NCBI GenBank assembly: GCA_964439135.1
Contig: CAYTNN010000228.1
Span: 1-7,259, forward strand
Length of the DNA: 7,259 nucleotides
Direction of reading: 5' to 3'
Source of the DNA: JAFGPJ01 sp964439135
GTDB taxonomy: Bacteria; Planctomycetota; Phycisphaerae; Sedimentisphaerales; Anaerobacaceae
Part shown: positions 7,164 through 7,259 of the stretch, in pieces
How positions within the stretch are numbered: position 1 is the stretch's first letter
How the letters are laid out: each line of letters begins with the position of its first letter
Translations under genes and position numbers: made by a program
The notes under the pieces: generated by a model
What the model was told of the DNA's origin: nothing
Database searches by the model: none
Seen by the model: only the letters and a program-made list of their open reading frames with translations

Positions 7164-7191
7164 TTGACAACAGCACATTTTGCGTTACAAA
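7164..7191 (+). promoter_or_regulatory. Possible rightward sigma70-type promoter
   Basis: A perfect TTGACA (7164-7169) is followed after 16 bases by TACAAA (7186-7191), four of six matches to TATAAT. It would drive transcription to the right, out of the window and away from dctP, suggesting a divergent gene beyond the edge. The -10 is weak and no downstream gene is visible, so this is tentative. I found no equally good promoter for dctP in the minus direction. Confidence 0.25.
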
Positions 7192-7196
7192 AGTAA

Positions 7197-7216
7197 GAAC
7201 TGTTCACGAGCTGTTC
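7197..7216. repeat. Two 9-bp direct repeats spaced one helical turn apart, possible operator
   Basis: GAACTGTTC (7197-7205) and GAGCTGTTC (7208-7216) differ at one base and start 11 bp apart. The first is a perfect inverted repeat around its central T; the second is nearly so. They lie 65-85 bases upstream of dctP, between it and whatever lies to the right. This is a reasonable position for a regulator site controlling the transporter, but chance is not excluded. Confidence 0.3.
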
Positions 7217-7259
7217 CTGTTACCTTGCAGCCAAATCAATTGTCATATTACGTGCTGCA

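Noticed and set aside
7132..7259. Sigma54-type or strong sigma70 promoter for dctP on the minus strand
   Set aside because: No GG/GC pair with correct spacing exists, and the TTGTCA near 7164-7169 has only a 14-base spacer to the nearest TATTTA.

Overview
The window looks like bacterial chromosomal DNA from a carbohydrate-degrading anaerobe or facultative anaerobe. It holds two convergent gene clusters separated by about 300 bases. Strong Shine-Dalgarno sites (AAGGAG, AGGAGG, AGGGAGA), moderate GC content, a GH106-like enzyme next to a large secreted DUF5060/GH5-like enzyme, and a lipoprotein-type TRAP binding protein would all fit a planctomycete (Phycisphaerae-like) or related sediment bacterium. 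This taxonomic guess is weak because the window has no marker gene.

Left cluster (plus strand, 1-3418): the 3' part of a large glycoside hydrolase resembling GH106 alpha-L-rhamnosidases. It carries two consecutive jelly-roll sugar-binding-like modules. After a 30-base gap comes a complete exported glycosidase with a signal peptide, a DUF5060-type N-terminal domain, and a clan GH-A TIM barrel with both catalytic glutamates visible. The barrel is interrupted by a beta-rich module of about 110 residues, and a beta-sandwich follows it at the C-terminus. The pair looks like part of a plant- or algal-polysaccharide degradation operon that continues to the left of the window.

Middle (3419-3720): AT-rich noncoding DNA between convergent operons. 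Its clearest structure is a 12-bp-stem hairpin that pairs completely only when read as minus-strand RNA.

Right cluster (minus strand, transcribed 7131 to 3721): a complete tripartite TRAP transporter in the order dctP (lipoprotein solute receptor), dctQ (small membrane subunit), dctM (large membrane subunit), followed by a UspA-type universal stress protein. Junctions are tight: a 3-base gap with tandem stops, a 4-base ATGA overlap, then a 34-base gap. The linked Usp recalls the TeaABCD ectoine TRAP system of Halomonas, in which the Usp protein TeaD modulates the transporter. The substrate here is unknown; the neighbouring glycosidases make a sugar acid one reasonable guess.

Right edge (7132-7259): an upstream region with the dctP ribosome binding site, a possible rightward promoter, and a pair of 9-bp direct repeats 11 bp apart that could be an operator. 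No RNA genes, insertion sequences, CRISPR arrays or phage genes were seen. I found no clear evidence of an entirely new system. The most distinctive items are the interrupted-barrel glycosidase and the TRAP-Usp operon.
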